From Brachionus manjavacas (lineage: Eukaryota > Rotifera > Eurotatoria > Ploima > Brachionidae): a stretch of 64,000 nucleotides of DNA. The translations under genes and the position numbers were made by a program. The stretch is from assembly GCA_019054805.1 (NCBI GenBank), contig JAHQIY010000037.1, forward strand, positions 248,001-312,000, given 5' to 3'. Each line of letters begins with the position of its first letter. The first letter of the stretch is position 1. Below, in pieces: positions 23,708 through 36,079 of this stretch. A model generated the notes under the pieces. It was given only the letters and a program-made list of their open reading frames with translations, ran no database searches and was not told the DNA's origin.

Positions 23708-24884
23708 CAAGCAACCGACTTTTTCAAGGCACACAACTTACAAAATTTTTTTTTTGAATCGCTTGAGAAATGAAAAATTAGCTAAGATACAATTCAAAAA
23801 TAGATACGACACTTTTAAGCCTAGCCTAAAGAGGTACACGTGCAACACTGAGCTAAAGTAATAAGATTTTCTGGACCTTTTTTTGCCAAAAAGTATACAT
23901 TTTTTCGTATTTTTTGGTAAAATATCTCTAAGAGCTCTAAATCGAGCTCTTATTCTAATTATTGACAACTCTGTTAATAAAAAAGTTAAATCTAGGAAAG
24001 CAACTCCTTACTTGCTCTTGTGTAAGGTTCTGTCCGTGTCTTCTAAAATAAGTAATTTCTTCGATTTTCCATCTTGGTGTTTAAACTTTAATTACATAGC
24101 GTATTCACAATCTGACTTGTTTAGTGCCTGAGAATAAATTGAGTGATTAGACTTTTTATTTATGTGGCCTTTATGAACAACTTTACACTTTTAAACATTT
24201 AGCTGAGTTGATCATTGCTGAATTTTTGTTATAAAAATTAAAAAACCGTTTTAACGCAATATTTGGTCACTTTTTGTTTTTTTAATTGGTAAAAAATCGA
24301 AAAAAAAAAGTAAAAAGACATAAATTTGCTTTAGTTTATTTTAATATTTTTTCTTTAATTTTTGAAAAATTAAAAACCTAAAAGAAAAAAACCCTTTTGT
24401 TTTAAAACGTTGAGACGAATAAAAAAAAGAAAAATTTAAAAAAGTAAATTGTGGAATTAAAAATAAACAGTATTTAATTTTAATTTGTTTTTTTTCTCTA
24501 GGTTTAGTATTTTTATTTTTTACTTTTAGATCGCTTGATTTTTAAATTATAAGAAAGAATTGGGCCGTGTTATTTTTTAATTGCTATTCTAAGTAAATAG
24601 ACGTTAAATTAGGTAAAAACCATGTGTCAAAGCACTACAATATAATTTACATGTTTTACTGATTATGAAATAGACAACTATTAATGTCTTTGTACATTTA
24701 ATAGAATTGAATTGAAATTTCAAATTTTCTTATTCTGTAGTTTTTTAATAGGAAAATTAATTTAGCACAAAAAAATTTCGAGATTAGAAAATCGATTTAA
24801 AAAAAAAGAAAATCATAATTTTGAAATTTTGAACTTGAGAATAATTAAAATGGATTAAAGAATGAAAAAAGTTTAAAATCTTTT
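23708..24884. other. Stretch with degraded protein-like frames, no identifiable gene
   Basis: Around 23740-24130 both strands have short open frames and a composition less AT-biased than average (for example IQFKNRYDTFKPSLKRYTC on the plus strand). No family could be assigned; probably an old transposon fragment. Confidence 0.3.
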
Positions 24885-25030
24885 TTTAATAAATAAATTG
24901 GCCATATTTAAAGCAGACGGTTCCATCCGATCTCTTTGGTCATTTTGAACCAAACCTGCATTGCTGAAAAGGTTTTCAGAGGGTACACAATAAATTAATT
25001 CACATACTTGAGATAAAATAGGAATTTCTT
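24885..25030 (-). mobile_element. hAT transposase C-terminal dimerisation domain remnant
   Basis: The minus strand reads KEIPILSQVCELIYCVPSEN and then LFSNAGLVQNDQRDRM, EPSALNMANLF, the hallmark hAT dimerisation motif order (YPILS, then P-S-E-R-x-F-S-x-A-G, then L). Only this domain survives; the rest of the transposase was not found next to it. Confidence 0.75.
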
Positions 25031-25166
25031 TGTTCTATCCGTAGGCATATTGTATTTTTAGAATAATTAATTTCTTGCTAAAAAACATACTAGAAAATAT
25101 TGAAAAAAATAAGAATTGAAAAAGTTTATTCAAAAAATTAATAAGAAAATAGAAATCTTGATCATT

Positions 25167-25360
25167 ATGCCTAAAAAATATGATAAATCTTGGAAATCAC
25201 CCAACTTGGTTGCTGAGTGCAGAAAGTTTAAATTACCATAGAGTGGACGTAAAGTTGAGCTCACCAAAAGATTAAATGATCATTTTAAAGTACAAGATGA
25301 TGTAAATATTGGTGTAGAAAATGAAACACCCTCTGGAGAAACTCAGGATGCTTGCTGATC
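25167..25360 (+). pseudogene. SAP-domain reading frame, interrupted
   Basis: Starts MPKKYDKSWKSPNLVAECRK; the helix-turn-helix FKLP, one stop codon, then SGRKVELTKRLNDHF matches the SAP DNA-binding motif. Such domains are common at the N-termini of transposon proteins. Downstream it decays after about 65 codons. Confidence 0.55.
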
Positions 25361-25750
25361 GAGCTGAGGCAATAACAATTGGATTCATGGAGTATGGTTA
25401 CAGTTCGATAAATGAGTTTAATATGACCCTTGTCAGAAAATGTCTTTAAAGCTCTGAATCGTAACTCTTTAAAAGACCCTATTTTGAATTTAAAAAAAGC
25501 CTTCAATTGAAATAGATAAATCATTTCGGCATTTTATAAAAGTCTATTTTGCGGAAAGATAAACATTTTTTTACTCATTTTTTTTTGAAAATGAACTCTT
25601 TTTTTTTATTCAGAAGATAAAGAGTTGTTTTTTTCTCTATTGAATTTAAAAAAAACTAAAATTTTTTTCCTAAAATTTATTAACCAAAAATTCTATTTAA
25701 AAAATAAATTTCAAAATAGTCATTAATAAAATAATGAATATTTGTTTTAA

Positions 25751-28700
25751 TCACTTTAAATTGATTAGATTATCGGAGTTGTTTTCAGTCTCATTATTTT
25801 GTTCTTCCGAACTTAATTCCGAAATTTGGTTCGAATCGTTTATTTGAACAGTATCTGAGCTTAATTCTCTTTCGAAATCCAAATTTTGTTTCTCTTTATC
25901 GGAATTTGAATCATTATTCCTTTCATTATTTTCTTCAACTTGAATGTGGTATTTATAAATTGTTTCAGTTGTCAAGATTTTTCCAGACTGTAAGTTAAAA
26001 GTCCGACCGACGTTGTTTACCGAAGGACTTGGTGATATCCAGCTAAATAATCCACCAACTAAAGGAATTTGTCTCAGAAGTCCCTTTTTTTAAACTAATC
26101 TTTACAAAACTTCAAGTGCATGTAAAAAAAATACTTCTTGAACTATTTTTTGCTCTGTTTCTTTTCTCAAATCTTGGTTTGCTTTCTCGATCCCTTGTCG
26201 CACCAAATCACTCATTGTCTCAATAAACTAATTTATTTGTAAATATAAAACTTTTCAAAATTTTTCTCTCTTAAAATCTGCTTACCCTGGACGATTCCTC
26301 AATTTCTTTCGAAGTCATTACAACCTGGTCAAAAAGTTTCTTGAGTGATGTAATATCCTGGATCATTCCAAATTTAATTGCTAAAAATCCGTCGTTAGCT
26401 TCACCGGAGGAAAACGCATTATCATCTGATTGAAGCTTTTTAATTATCAACTCATTCAAATCATTAATCTCTTTTATTTCTTTTTCTAAAATTCCTTTTT
26501 CATTTTCGCTCTCTTCATCCAAAGCACTTTCATTTTTTGTTTTATTTTTGTAAAATGCTTTTATGTCATCGATTTTATGCATCAAATAAACAGGTACATA
26601 TCTGAAAGCGCCAACTCCTGCCCAATCCGCCACCTTTACGGATATCAAATTTGAATACTCTTTTATTTCCTCATCGAATTTAGCTCTACAACGAATAGAT
26701 GCATCAGTTATTTTCTAATTAAAAATATTTTAAATTTTAAACTAATCAATTAGACTTAAATTACCATTAAGTGTTCAAATGACTTGCAGAACTCGTCTAA
26801 ATCAGTGTTTGCTGTGTGACAGATGTTCACATGCTCTATTGAACAAAAGCGAATGCAAACACCTTCATTTTCAATTTTTAGTAATTCAAATTCCATTTTG
26901 TGTTTTTCGTTAATTGATTCAAATATCTTAGAAATAAAATTTTAAAAAACTTTTTTCCGTCTCTTTTGAATATAGATACCCATGTGGTCAAGGAATCAGT
27001 ATATTCGACAATTTCTTGAGAGTGAAAAAACTCTTCTTTCTTTGGCTCCGAGTTTTCATGAATCAGATTCAAAAACTCTTGATGATGAGGACTCAATATT
27101 CTTTTTTGCTTGGGCTCATTGAGATCGATCTTTAAAAATAATCGATCTTCAACATACTGCGGATTGAATCTAAAAATTGTCACAGGATTATTTAGATCAA
27201 CAAACGTCTAAATATTTAAAATAAAATTTCTATTCTATTTTGTTTATTTTTAACAAAAAAAATTACCAAAAAAGAAAGTGCTTTGGCAAATAAATCTCCT
27301 AAGGAGTTAAATGATGTTGATGTTTGAGTACCTTCGGCATTATTACTGAAACTCTTTGGAACAAAATTTTATTTAAAAAAAAAAAAATTAATAAATTAAT
27401 TACCAGTTTCTTTAACAAAGGCTTATGATTTTCCAGTATCCCATTAAATCTACTGCTCTAAAAATGCACTATTAGATTTATTTTTTTTAAATTAGCTAAT
27501 TTTTGATTACAATTTCGTTTGAAAACCTAATTCTTTCGATAACACCTTCATGGCCAATCGCTTGTAGGATACTCCAATACGGAAACGATCTTTGAAGGAT
27601 TGTTTTGTAGCTATAAAAAGGTTTGATGTATGTACCAGAGTTTTCAAGGTTTCGATATATAGTCTTTTGAATAGAAATTAATTTACTGTCAAAAATACAT
27701 AAAAAATATACAGTGGTTATTTTCATAAAAGATCTTACAAATTTAAGTCAAACTACAGAAATTAACAAAAAAAGCTTTAAAATGTTTCTCAATTAAACTT
27801 TTTTGTTTTCTAAAAAGAGGGCTGAAAAGAGAACTGGAATCTCCAAAATTGTTTTTTTCCAAAAAAACAAAAAAAAGACAAAATTTATTGAAAAAATACT
27901 TTTTCTTGAAGAATTTAAATTTAATTTTCATATTTTTTATGGATTTGTATAATTTAAAGAGTTGTGGGAAAATGCTGCAAATGGCTTAAAAGGGAATGAA
28001 TAAAAACTAGAAATTAGTCTGAAAAGCCTGGATTTGATTTTCAAAATTCTTTAAAAAAAATAAAAAAAAATTATAAGAAACTTGAAGTTCATTTTAAAAT
28101 TAAAACAACTGCAGACCATTAAATTTTTGAATCAATTTTTTCTAAACTCATTTGAATTTAAAAAGGTAAAATCTCCACTTTTTAGTTGCTATTTTCTGTA
28201 TTTGTTTGTAATAAAAAATATTATACTTAACTTTTAACTTAATTTGACCAATTTTAATATTTTAAAAAAAAATTAATTCAATATTTTTTACATAATTGAA
28301 ATTTAAAAAAAATTTAAAATTTTTCAAGAAAAGGATTTTTAAAAAGAGATTTTGGTAAAAAATGAGCTGTGGACAGTGAACTTCTTCTTTTTAAATTATA
28401 ATCTTGAATTAAAAGTGTCCTTTTGTGTCCTTTTTTAAGTAAGCCTTTGCATTATTTTCTTTTAATAAAATAAATTAAAAAAATTTCTCTCTTTTTTTAA
28501 ATAAACCCAATTCCCTAAACCAGGGCTCCATCTCGGATAACAAAAGTAGACAAAAAGACACAAAAGAGCGCTTTTTATGCTTGAGAAAAAAGTTAAAGAA
28601 TATTTATTAATTTAAAAAAAGTTCACTGTCTATCCATGACAAAAACAAACGTAAATTAACTTAAATTATGGTAAAATCCTTTTATCAATCATCACTGTAT

Positions 28701-31700
28701 ATAATTGTATATTTTTAAATAATTACAATATAAGAAAGACAAGGTATTCCTAACCAAGTCGCCAAATCAAGAGTAACACTATCTCCTGACCAAATCGGTT
28801 GAACTGCAGTTGGTACTGAATAAAGTGCAAGTGTGCTCAAATAAAAGCCATCCAAATGCAGCCAAATGCGATATTTGTAGCATATTCGATTTATTTCATT
28901 CAAATTATCGCAGTGTCCAGATCGATGATTGCCTGCACTAGTTATCAAAACCATGGGAATAAAATTTTTGCTTAAATCACTTTCCAACTCATTTTCAAAT
29001 TTTTTAGTATCCTTTAAATTGAATAGTTGAAAATTTTTTAGTAAGTTGTTCTAAATTAATTCATTTTATTACAATTTTCTCAAACGTATCATCAAGTTTT
29101 TTTGAAACTTCCAAAATTTTGAAACAATTTACAGGTAAACCTAACTAAAATAGACAATATTATTCTGACAACCAAAGAAATAAAATGTTTACTTGAACTG
29201 CTATTGTCTCAATATTCTGTGTCGTCGCATATTTTGAAGCTTCACTCAAATAAATTAAAGGTTTTTTTTTAATACTCTCATATCCATCTTTTTTGAAATC
29301 ATTGAATTTATAATTCAAAAGCATGTGGCATAATCGGATAAGACCATCAGCCTCATCGTCATTAAATAGAATAGCAGAATTTTTAAATCTAAAAATCAAC
29401 GAATTATTCTACTTTTTTAAAATTTTTGAAATTTTATTTTGTGAAATTCAGTACAACTTTTTACTTTTTCACTTATCTCAAGAGGCTCTAGCTTAAGCTT
29501 AGCTACAACAAAGATTTTTTTAACTTTTTTATTTAAGTTAAAATTTAAAAAAAATTCTGCATTTATGTAATGGTCTGCTACAGACTTGTGCGTAAGTCAC
29601 AAAGTCAAAGTCAAGTAAGAAAATTTTTTTAAGTGAAGTCATTTGACTTGACTTCTATAAAACTAACATAAAATTTTCAATTTTATTTAGAAAAAAATCA
29701 AAAGTTAAAATATTTTAATGATGACTAGTTCAAATTCTCTTGCTAAGACTTCTTCATTTAAAACTCAGCCTATTCTTCAATTAGATTTTAGTTTTTTAAA
29801 AAAAATTCTTAAGTCAAGTCAAACTTTGGCTTTACCAAAAAATGACTTAAATTTACGCACAAGTCTGGTCTTCAAACACGAAACAAATTCTTTAAATGAA
29901 AATAAATTTTTGCTAGATTTGCAGAAATTTTTTAGAATATTAGAAAAAATCAATAAAATTTGATGCAACTAATCTAATTAATAGTGAATATTTTTTCCAC
30001 AAAATTCAAAGTCTTATCAACACAATTTCATTATTTTTTAAAAAAATTTTCAGCACAAAAAAGTAACTAAAATTTCTTTTATTTTAAATAAAATATGATT
30101 TTATTTTTTGTGTTTGAATAACAAAATGTATCCAATTTTGAAATAACATTGAAAAAGTGCGATGTTTGAAATATTTTTTTCAGTTTCAAAAAAAAAAGAA
30201 TTTTAAGTTAATATTGCAAGCATTTTCATATTTGAAATTAAACTCTTTGGCTAAATGAATACAAAAAAAGATAAATAATTCACTTAGAATAAAGTTTTTA
30301 TTCAATTGTTGAAAAAATAGGTCTAGTCGGTTAGGTAAACCATAGTTCACTTATTATCCAAAAAATTCTTAATTCTCGAAACTGATATAAAAATTAGTTA
30401 ATATTTTTTTTATTTTTTTTTAATTGAAGGAGCTTTAAAAATAGCTTAGCATTTTCTCTAATCTGGTTGACTTGGAATTCCCCTTTTAACAATCCCAAAT
30501 ACTCAAATGCGCTCTTTACCTAAATCTTTGCCTTTCAGCATAAAATAATAAAAATTAAAGAAAATTAAAATTAATTTTTCACCCTTTGTGTTTGACTTTG
30601 GGGAACATAGATTCATCTATTTCCCAAAATTTACTTACGTTGTCCAACTTTAAATTTTCTATGTAATTATCTCTTCTATCTATTTTTTATCATTACATTA
30701 GCTTTTTTCTAAATAGATGAAAAAATTTCAAAATAGTTGAACAATTTTTAGATAATGTTATGGTCAATTAATAGTTCATAAAACATGAGAACAAGAATTG
30801 TTCCAGTAACAGGTGAACCATAGTTTACCTAAGACTCGAAAAACTATGTTTGCCTCTAATAAAATTTTGACTTTAGTAATAATTTAATTTCGTTTGGTGT
30901 ATTTTAACAAACACTTAGTTAATGAAATATGAAGAACAGAGCGAAGATAGTTTTTTAAATTACAATTATCATCTTTAAGGATCATCATATCACAAACCCA
31001 AAGTCAAAATTTATAAAATATTGGAAGCATGAAAAACTGTTCAATATTAACTTAAAATTATTTTTTTTGAAACTGAAAAAAATCATCGCACTTTTTCAAT
31101 GTTATTTCAACATTGGATACATTCTGTAATTCAAACACAAAAAATTAAACCAAATGAATTAAAGAATGGACACAAAACGCCCATTTGATGTGAAATTTAT
31201 AACTATTACGGGTTAACATCTTAAAATTATTCCATTTAGCCAAGGGTTGGTATTGTGAAGTTCAGTACAAAAGAACAGAACAAAGTATAAAAAAATTAAA
31301 TAACGTTTTATCTAAAAGTTTAAAATTTAATCAGCTATATTTAAAAATATTATATTAAATGCTAATGCTTTATCAGCTTTCCACTTGATTTTTCATTTTA
31401 AAAATACATTTAAATACTATTTAGTTCATTTTTATTCAAAGTAAAAGAAATTTTCCTTGGAACTTTTTTTTTGTGCTGAAAAGTTTTTTTTTTTATTTGG
31501 AAAATGTGTTGATAAGACTCTGAATTGTGAGAAATAGCTGGACCCTAATTAATAAAATAGATTTTGACTCATAGAAAAGTCGAAATATCTTAGAAAATAA
31601 ATAAGAATTTTTTTTCTTTTTGTACTGAATTTTAGTTATCAAAAACTTGAAATTAAAATACCGGAATAATTTTGAAATCCACAAGTTGACCGCATCATAT

Positions 31701-32806
31701 ATTTTAGAGGTAAATAGTTTAAGTTTTTCGTTATTTTTGCGAGAGTAATTACAAAGCAAATAAGCGCACAAATTGCTTGAAAAGCTTGCCAATTTCGCTA
31801 ATTCTTCTGTTTTAATAGCTTCCACTTTTTCATTTTTTTTCGATTCAATATACTCTTTGATGGATTTTTCAATTAGATCTGACGGGACTTTATCATCATC
31901 AACGGTTTCGTTTAGAATGGTGCCCAAATTTTTAAAAACTGCTAGAATCGATTTGCTTAAAGAATAAATATTTAAAATTGGACACTGTATAATTTAGTTT
32001 TTAAGTTATAAAGCACAAATTGAAAATTATATTTCTACCTTCCTCTTATTTCCTTTGGTATATGACCTACCAACCGATTATATTCTTCTAATTTCGAATC
32101 TTCCATTAAATCTCTATTTAATATTCAATTTACAAAACTTTTTTAAAACAAATATGCTCTCAAAGGCTGCATTTTTCACAATTAAGAAATTAAATAAAAA
32201 TCTTCTTCTTTTTTTTTTCTTAAAAATTAAAATACTATTAAATCCATTTTAAAACAATACAATTTTCTAATTAGGGAAATTGAATAAAGCAATAGATAGA
32301 GTCTTTTTAAATTTCAAAACTATTCGATCTGTAGAATTTTTTAGTAAATTAATCTTTTTAAGCAAGAGCTGTTAAAGGTAAAAAAATGAATTCAATGTTC
32401 TATAAATATTAAATACTGGTATTACTACAAATTGTCAATTTAAAGTTGAATAAAATTTTAATTGAATTAATGATAAATAATTCAATTATATTTATATTTT
32501 AGAGCAAATTTTTGAGCAACCATTGTTAGCATTTAAATTGAACTTAAAAATAGCTTACTCTTCAATTTGGTCAAGATATTTCATTTGTTCAGCAACAGCG
32601 TCTTCTAGTTCCTTCATCATTGGACCTAAAAAATTCTTTTGACCAAATAAATGATGGTAAACTATTAAGCGTTGTTTTCAAAATTTTACATTCATTTGTT
32701 TGTCATCATGTGCTTCTATATTTTTGCTTTTGACAATTTTGGGCTTCTCATTATTTACGATTTGTTTTGATTGATCTATCAGACGCGTGGTATCCTCATC
32801 GGCCAT
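25751..32806 (-). CDS. PDXDC1: Pyridoxal-dependent decarboxylase domain-containing protein 1 homolog
   Basis: Exons on the minus strand: 32690-32806, 32559-32625, 32039-32113, 31662-31955, 29193-29388, 29073-29144, 28727-29011, 27511-27733, 27404-27457, 27267-27353, 26980-27207, 26765-26926, 26286-26714, 26135-26227 and 25751-26083. From exon 3 on, junction phases agree. Diagnostic blocks: VNLWISKLFRFKN, KPLIYLSEASKY, ITSAGNHRSGHCDNLNEI, YRIWLHLDGFYLSTLAL, TWLGIPCLSYI, FPYWSILQAIGHEGVIERI, GVCIRFCSI, DWAGVGAFRY, SKEIEESSR, GLLRQIPLVGGLFSWISP and GRTFNLQSG. The family resembles group II PLP decarboxylases, but its activity is poorly defined. At the site of the usual PLP lysine the sequence is DSVTLDLATWLG, with no lysine. 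Exon 8 has one extra base in a T run (27691-27695), breaking frame between FYENNHCIFFMYF and DSKLISIQ. The exon 1-2 join does not keep phase; translation may start at ATG in exon 2. Introns at 29389-31661 and 27734-28726 hold transposons. Confidence 0.9.
28410..28575. mobile_element. Small foldback element in a PDXDC1 intron
   Basis: TGTCCTTTTGTGTCC on the left and GACAAAAAGACACAAAAG on the right are inverted relative to each other, and the right part carries AAACCAGGGCTCC, which is also in the GC core of the 7985-8274 element. Probably a diverged relative. Confidence 0.5.
29437..29463. repeat. Arm fragment of the GTGAAATTCAGTAC foldback family
   Basis: TTTTGTGAAATTCAGTACAA matches the outer arm of the 40620-40982 element. 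It lies in the long PDXDC1 intron. Confidence 0.5.
29581..29867. mobile_element. MITE-like element with AAGTC repeats, in a PDXDC1 intron
   Basis: Ends CAGACTTGTGCG and CGCACAAGTCTG are exact inverted repeats; inside, AAGTCAAAGTCAAGT and its complement are repeated. No coding capacity. Confidence 0.65.
30098..31151. mobile_element. 1.05-kb non-autonomous TIR element, copy B, in a PDXDC1 intron
   Basis: Same ends (AATGTATCCAATTTTGAA ... TTCAACATTGGATACATT) and interior (CTGGTTGACTTGG, CAATCCCAAATACTCAAATG, CTTTCAGCATAAA) as copy A at 15481-16518. No transposase. A right-end fragment occurs alone at 37877-37917. Confidence 0.75.
31246..31640. repeat. Diverged foldback element arms of the GTGAAGTTCAGTAC family
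   Basis: TTGTGAAGTTCAGTACAAAA at 31252 and the partial inverse TTTTGTACTGAATTTTAG at 31618 flank AT-rich DNA just inside the PDXDC1 intron beside the exon ending at 31662. Confidence 0.4.
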
Positions 32807-33189
32807 TATGACAGAATAGATAATCTTTTATTCGAGAAAGTTTTTTTCAAAAAGCGTGTTTCAAAAAATAAATATTTCTTGAACTTCCTACAAGTTATCT
32901 GAATTTTTATAAATGGTTAAGAAAAAATTTCGAGCTGAAAATTTTTATTATAATCATAGAAAATATGTGTAGTCGTCATCGTTATTTTGTTCACTCAAAA
33001 ATCTATAGAAATTCTAGTAATTTATAAGTTTTATTATAAATTTTAATTTAAATTTTTGGCACGAAAATTAAAATTTATGTTTTTTATTTGTGATTTCAAA
33101 TGGAATAGAAATTAATAAAATTAGTGGACGCAATGATGAAAAATCTACCTTATTTTTTGTTGAAATTGTGAAATAAATGTTTGATGTTG
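32807..33189. other. Upstream flank of PDXDC1, no gene
   Basis: AT-rich, nothing recognised. It should contain the PDXDC1 promoter; the left neighbour in transcription is a LINE fragment. Confidence 0.4.
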
Positions 33190-33605
33190 CGATGTTACAT
33201 TAATAATAATAAAAATAATAAAAATAATGAAAGACTAGGACAGGTTTTTTCCTGTAGAGCAAGGCACAAAGATCTAACTATGGTAGCTTAAAAGAGTTTA
33301 AATAGCTAAATATGCTTATTTCTTGGTGTCTTTTGAAATTATTTCAGCCAGCAATCAATACAAATTGTCTCCTACTCTATCTAACAAATTATCTTTTCTT
33401 TCCCCGTTTATACCTCTAGTTGGGTCTTTAACTGAAAGTGAATTAGTTAGTTTGTTCGGGTAATGCCAGTAAATAATACTCAATCTTTTCTCTTGAAGAG
33501 TCGATAGGTCCAAAATTTCTAGTCTCTTTTCATAAGGAAGTTCTTTTATGCTTTTAAAAAGCTTAGTGGCTCTAATAAGTACTTATTCTTTTAATTTTAT
33601 CTCTT
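33190..33605 (-). mobile_element. LINE 3' fragment
   Basis: The minus strand encodes RATKLFKSIKELPYEKRLE, then ILDLSTLQEKRLSIIYWHYP, the motif block that follows reverse transcriptase in CR1/Jockey-like LINEs. Its 3' end is a hairpin (ACAGGAAAAAACCTGT) followed by an ATTATTTTTATT tail. Confidence 0.7.
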
Positions 33606-34027
33606 TTTTGGTATGAGGGCACCAGTGATGTCGAGTGGTCTACTATTCATTGTGATGTTTATATTAAAATGTTTGTTGTTGATAGCCATTGCTCAATTAT
33701 TTATTTATTTATTTAAAACTGATTATAAGCCCTATTGCGACCTCTCAATCAGTGTCACTTACAAAAAAAATAGTGGCGCTGTTCACTTTTATAATTTATT
33801 AATATAAAAATACAAAAAAAAAATTAAAAGAAAGGTCCGTATAAATAGTTTACAATAATAATAATAATAATTAAAATAGATAATTTGAGGAGAGCTTCGG
33901 GCAGCACAGAATGGAACTTAAGTCCTTCTTTTAGCCCAACGAATGGAAAAAACGAATAAATAAAGAAATATAAAAAATACAGACTAGTTTTAAAAGAAAG
34001 AAATGAAGTTTAAACATCATTTAAAAT

Positions 34028-34142
34028 GGTTTTGTGAAATTCAGTACAAAATGAAAAAAAGAACAGAAAAAATGTAAAAAAAATTGAATAACTTTTTTTC
34101 TAATACTTTGTTCTGTTCTTTTGTACTGAACTTCACAAAACC
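34028..34142. mobile_element. 115-bp MITE with 9-bp target duplication
   Basis: Begins GGTTTTGTGAAATTCAGTAC and ends GTACTGAACTTCACAAAACC, flanked on both sides by ATTTAAAAT. A 9-bp duplication and long inverted repeats point to mobilisation by a Mutator-like transposase. Full relative at 40620-40982. Confidence 0.8.
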
Positions 34143-34285
34143 ATTTAAAATAGATTCAAAATTTGTTGAAATTGTGAATTGAAATATGAATTGCATTTGT
34201 TAACTGTGAGTTGAGCGTAATATGACGTAAGGTCTTGGATAAGTTGATGATGATTTGCCTTTTTGTTAAGGAATTTGTACAAAAG

Positions 34286-34741
34286 TTATTTCGATCTAGT
34301 TTCAAATAAGTTTAGGAATTTGTGGATAGTAACAATTCTGGATTTAAAATGGAAAAATCTGAAAAGCACCTTGTTTTGAAGTTTTTGAAGGTCAGATGTT
34401 ATTTTTTGGGTTGAGCTAATAAACGGAATGAACGCATAGTCGAATTGCGAACGAATAAAGTGTTTGAAAAAGATATTAAATATTGACAATGATTTTTTTA
34501 TCTTAAGACTTTTGATTTTGCTAATTAGATTGATCTTGTACGACAACTCGATGTTGATATTTTCGAACAGTTTCTTGAAGCACAGTTTAGGATCGAATTG
34601 GATACCTAAAAAAATGGAAAGGGGTCTAGAGGGATCGGTTGATTGTCTATTTTGAGTTTTAGCTTGCATTTGGATTCTTAGTTTGCATGACGACCAGAAT
34701 TTGTATAGACGGTGTGGAATGTTTTGTTTGTTTTGATCCAC
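34286..34741 (-). mobile_element. LINE fragment of a second family, end of the RT region
   Basis: 151 open codons: LGIQFDPKLCFKKLFENINI, then a helical stretch and FDYAFIPFISSTQKITSDLQ, the K-Y-L-G-I-x-x-D-x-K-L type block at the end of I/Jockey-type reverse transcriptases. It differs from the ACT-tailed family. Confidence 0.65.
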
Positions 34742-36079
34742 ATTGACTACAGAAGGTTTGGATGTAGTAAATGGTGTGATTTAAGGCTGTCAGTATTGAA
34801 TACAATAAATTTAGTAAAAATTACCACAAACTTATATAAAGTATCAACAAAAATTATATATTTTTATCTCTTTATTTTTTTTCCGAACATATTAAAAATA
34901 AAATAATTAAATCAATGAAAACATAACAAATCTATTAAATTTACAGCTTTTATCAAATAAATTGCAACTAAAATCTTAAAAGCTCAATATTTTTTTTAAT
35001 TGTCAAAAAATTAAGCACTCATCCAAATAGTAAAAGACTTGAAGTTTTTATTGATAAAAGTGAACATTTTCATGCAATCCGCCGATCAGACCAAATCAAG
35101 TGAAAGCCTATTTCTCAATCCTGAAAACGAAACTCTTAATTATGCGGAATCATTTCCATATCAAAAAGTCTTGCAAAAGTCTAACAAAAAGATAAGAGGC
35201 AAGAATGTTGAATTTTAACTACTTAAATTTTTTGATAATTTAAGCAAATAGAATCGAAAGTGCAAAACGGTAAGATAAACGGGAATTTTTGAGAGTTAAA
35301 GAGCAAACAAGATGGGATTAGTCGATGTTATTGTAGGCTCATGGGTCAGCTTTGGTTTTAGAATTGATCAATGATAATCGATGCAAATTCAAAGAATCAC
35401 AGGAGACTCATTCGAATCATCCCGAACATATGGTTGTACTAAGATAAAAAATTAAATTTTTTCGTAGAATTTATAAGTTTTCTTATATTAAAGAGGTTTT
35501 TTTATTGATAAAATAAAAATAAAAAATTTTTTTGGTATTTTTACTTTTTATGTTTATTTTAAATAAAAAAATTGACACAATATTAACTTTATTATTGCAT
35601 TTTTTTGACGATTTTTATTGATTATGTGGAATTTTAACTAAAAAATTGTGCACTAATATTAAGAGTCGTGATTTAACTTTAGTTCACTTTATCTAAGTGA
35701 ACTATTCGAATTCCAAACGCATAGATCGTCCGCGAAAAGAGCTTTTTGAATATCACTTGGGATTATTAATTTACGATAATTACAATTCGATAATAAAAAA
35801 GTAAAAATGATAATTAAAAATTTCCGTTTCAAAGCTTTTCGATAATTATATTGTCATTTCTTTTGTTGTTAAAGATCTCTACCTTTTCAGTTTTTCGTTT
35901 ATTGATTGATTTAAGAGTTGATCGAGCACCTTATTGTTTTTCTTTTTTGACTTTTGTTCCATGTCAAGAGAATATCTAAAGCACTTGCATTTTTCTACTA
36001 TGTCTATCATCTTCAACTACCTCATTTAGTAAAATTTGTTCTATTTACTACCTTATTTATTTTATTTATTTATTCTGTG
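34742..36079. other. Non-coding stretch with one repeat shared with the KPTN intron
   Basis: No gene. The segment 35520-35680 is the reverse complement of 47805-47975 with moderate divergence (shared TTGACACAATATTAA and CTCTTAATATT-x-GTGCACAAT type blocks). Confidence 0.45.

Noticed and set aside
25830-25845. GGTTCGAATC as a tRNA T-arm
   Set aside because: It is inside the last PDXDC1 exon and no cloverleaf surrounds it.
29051-29072. 22-nt intron in PDXDC1
   Set aside because: A 61-nt intron using the TTTAAAG acceptor at 29012 keeps frame and fits the gene's intron size; the 22-nt version is too short.
29718-29963. 81-codon plus-strand frame
   Set aside because: Lies in the AAGTC repeat element within a PDXDC1 intron; repetitive and not protein-like.
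33613-33807. 64-codon plus frame
   Set aside because: Hydrophobic low-complexity translation of AT-rich repeat tails.
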